Of a stretch of 64,000 nucleotides of DNA, positions 62,238 to 64,000 are shown piece after piece. Position numbers and translations under genes: made by a program. Position 1 is the first letter of the stretch, and every line of letters begins with the position of its first letter. Source of the stretch: Paracentrotus lividus (Eukaryota; Echinodermata; Echinoidea; Camarodonta; Echinidae); the NCBI GenBank assembly GCA_940671915.1, contig CALNVZ010002100.1:11940811-12004810 (forward strand). The letters are read 5' to 3'. Under the pieces are notes generated by a model. The model was given only the letters and a program-made list of their open reading frames with translations, had not been told where the DNA came from and did not search any database.

Positions 62238-62522
62238 GTATGGGAGATACTGCAGAGATGCTAACACAACGGGATAATTATAACATTAGAAATTAGAACG
62301 GAAATAACGCAAATAGTTAAGAAAGCTGAAGCAAATGGCTTGTTCACGAGAGAAAGAAATGTATTGATTTGGATGCATTCCCAAAATTGAATAGAGCAAA
62401 ATTCATGCTTTCTGACTCATGAGAAGTCATTTGGTTGAGCTGTTCAACCATTTGCGTTATAATTCGCATTCTAATTTCTAATATTCATATTATTTTAAAG
62501 GGTTGGCATCTGTAATACTGTA

Positions 62523-62881
62523 CAGTGCATTCCAGAAAAAAAGTAAACCCAACTTTAACAGGCATGGTGGAAAGAGACTTTGACAAAGATTATTAAAAGC
62601 TTTATTGCTCAGTCATCCATGACAGCACAGGGAGGCATTTCATGAAAGGATTTGTCTGACGTTTTATCAGACAAATTAGTAGCTTATAATAGATTGTCTG
62701 ATAAAACATCCGACAAGTCCTTTCATGAAATGCCCCCCTTGTTTAAGTTTAGTATCACTCGACAGAATATGAGTAACTCTTTAATGTGAAATGAAAATTA
62801 ATGTCACATAAGTTATGCATTTTTAATGCAAGGCTCTCAAACTTGTAAATGTATGAACTTTCAAAATGTCCTCTGCATGTA
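62523..62881. mobile_element. Decayed Tc1/mariner-type miniature element
   Basis: It begins TA-CAGTGCATTCCAGAAAAAAAG and continues GTAAACCCAACTTT, matching the terminal sequence of the 17361-17887 element. Later parts (GTTTAAGTTTAGTATCA, GAATATGAGTAACTCTTTA, AGGCTCTCAAA) follow the same order as in that copy. The right terminus is eroded. It is interrupted by the hairpin at 62629-62739. Confidence 0.6.
62629..62739. mobile_element. Nested foldback miniature element
   Basis: The arms GGCATTTCATGAAAGGA…TTTTATCAGACAA and their complement pair over about 45 bp with a few mismatches around a loop of about 15 bp. It sits inside the mariner-type copy, so it inserted after that one. Confidence 0.75.
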
Positions 62882-63054
62882 GCTTAAAAGAATTATGATT
62901 TCATATTTCTGTACGTACACAAAGTACATGTAGATGAGTAAAAGGGAATCCAAATATTAAAGAAGGTATAGAAAAATAATGTAATATTACATAAACTTAG
63001 CAGCAAAACATTCATGTGTATTCAGTTTCCAATTGTTTGATTATCTTGTTTCAG

Positions 63055-63147
63055 GATCACAAAGCCAAGAAGTCCTTGGGATACATTCATCTGATAGGAG
63101 GGAAGGTGACTGAGATCAGTAACAAGGTCTTAGAAGTGACAGACATG
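63055..63147 (+). CDS. Exon continuing the PH domain
   Basis: A 31-codon exon, phase 0 at both ends, acceptor ATCTTGTTTCAG and donor ATG|GTAAGA. It reads on from …NLFYYE| as DHKAKKSLGYIHLIGG and then KVTEISNKVLEVTDM. In PH domains strand 3 (LFYYE) is followed by a turn with charged residues and then a strand of G-x-I-x-L type; GYIHL fits that position exactly. The rest of the domain, including the C-terminal helix with its invariant Trp, lies in exons beyond the window. The specific PH family is not recognised. Confidence 0.9.
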
Positions 63148-63225
63148 GTAAGAAAACAGTTTTCTCAACTTTCTTCCAGTCTCTACTTGTGTACATCATC
63201 CTTGTTTAATCTCCCTTTAGGTGGC

Positions 63226-63490
63226 GTCACACTGTCCCGAAGTTGAGCAAGAATGGAAACACAATCATAGAAAATTTCAACTTTTGCTCTGATCACGAAA
63301 GCATCAGGCCATTCGTGTACCCTTCATGTTGTTCTAGTGCCATCATGTAACCTTCTACAGACAGTGTTCTCATTTCGGCTCTTGTTTGGCTATTTACCAA
63401 CTGGTTTGAGGCTAACTTCAAGTGAACCCTAACATTTTTAATTTTCCATGATTGTGTGTCCATTCTTGCTCAACTTCGGGACAGTGTGAC
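63226..63490. mobile_element. Foldback miniature element
   Basis: The left arm GTCACACTGTCCCGAAGTTG…GAATGGAAACACAATCAT and the right arm, its complement with few mismatches, pair over more than 50 bp. The middle has no coding content. A TTTA-type short repeat on both flanks may be a target duplication but is not decisive. Confidence 0.75.
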
Positions 63491-63508
63491 AAAGGCTTTA
63501 AGGTTCTT

Positions 63509-63925
63509 AAAAAAAAAATCAATGGTGATTGTCATAAAATACAGGGTGACCATCATTCAAAAGTCATATTTTTCTGCATTTAAGATTTGCTGTATAAAAG
63601 ACGTTTAAATTCATGATGGGGAAATTTCTGTAAAACACTGTGTGTTTCAAATTAAACCACATTTCAAAACACTGTTTAAAGTGAACTTATTTTTCTGGTC
63701 ATGAGATTTGGGAAGATCTCTCTTAAAGTGCATTTATCAACAATTTTTTTTTTTTAAATACATTGATGATTGTCATGAAATACATGGTGACCATTATTAA
63801 AAAGTCATCCGTTCCATATGTAAGGATTGCTTCTTGAAAGGCGTTTAAATTTACACCGGAAACATTTCTGTATTAACACAGTATGTCTCAAACTAAACCG
63901 CACTACAAAACATTGTATAAGCACA
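63509..63925. repeat. Two-unit tandem repeat, about 240 bp period
   Basis: Both units contain GATTGTCAT.AAATACA.GGTGACCAT, then AAAAGTCAT, GCGTTTAAATT/GACGTTTAAATT, and CAAA.TAAACC.CA.T.CAAAACA. The units are clearly diverged, so the duplication is old. Confidence 0.65.
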
Positions 63926-64000
63926 AATAATGTGCTCTAAATCTAAGGTTTTAAATGCACATTTTAGACAAATTTTGAGGTTCATTATCTGATAGGATTT

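Larger units (their letters stand above)
62238..63054 (+). other. 817-bp intron within the PH domain
   Basis: It runs from donor GTATGG to acceptor ATCTTGTTTCAG. It contains a decayed mariner-type element with another hairpin element nested in it. Otherwise it is AT-rich and non-coding. Confidence 0.85.
63148..64000 (+). other. Start of the next intron (open at the window end)
   Basis: It begins with donor GTAAGA. It carries a foldback element and a two-unit tandem repeat, listed separately. No further exon is seen before the window ends. Confidence 0.75.

Noticed and set aside
62038-62277. Alternative + frame starting with ATG in the PH exon
   Set aside because: It gives no recognisable domain and runs over the donor; the phase-0 frame gives the PH start and joins both neighbouring exons.

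Overview
This is a eukaryotic genomic window. It is AT-rich, with long introns, canonical GT-AG splice sites, microsatellites, many short inverted-repeat transposons and one assembly gap (437 Ns, 31607-32043). The repeats suggest a marine invertebrate deuterostome, most likely an echinoderm such as a sea urchin: foldback elements whose arms are built of short subrepeats, Tc1/mariner-type miniature elements, and trinucleotide runs joined to a 'TATAGCGC' repeat. That placement is inference. Nothing bacterial, viral or organellar was recognised.

I can support one protein-coding gene, on the + strand, spanning nearly the whole window and open at both ends. Four exons are visible: 11109-11288 (60 codons), 49911-51776 (622 codons), 62010-62237 (76 codons) and 63055-63147 (31 codons). 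All start and end in phase 0 and join without a break into 789 residues. In order the protein has the end of a leucine-heptad coiled coil, an acidic Ser-rich segment, a second coiled coil, a Ser/His-rich repetitive tract, a Pro-rich part with PxxPxR (SH3-ligand) motifs, several tyrosine motifs of SH2-ligand type, and the first part of a pleckstrin homology (PH) domain split by an 817-bp intron. This looks like a membrane-recruited scaffold or adaptor; I do not recognise the specific family. A perfectly spliced-looking 12-nt microexon (41820-41831, encoding GYGK, phase 0) may lie in the giant intron.

Layout: 1-11108 is upstream or intronic DNA with a promoter-like patch near 4830-5060 and several miniature transposons. 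11289-49910 is a 38.6-kb intron carrying a minisatellite-bearing inverted-repeat element (22016-23124), a large rearranged inverted-repeat region around the gap (27776-37525), two roughly 1-kb TA-flanked elements (38808-39789, 47597-48573) and a GC-rich island (45950-46170). 51777-62009 is a 10.2-kb intron with a TTAA-flanked element, a minisatellite and a foldback element with an 8-bp target duplication (57364-58117). The last two introns hold nested miniature elements and a foldback.

The most notable items are the foldback element at 57364-58117, the microexon, the tyrosine/proline motif architecture of the large exon, and the region around the gap. There, near-identical blocks differ mostly by one-base insertions and deletions, so part of the apparent structure is probably an assembly artefact.
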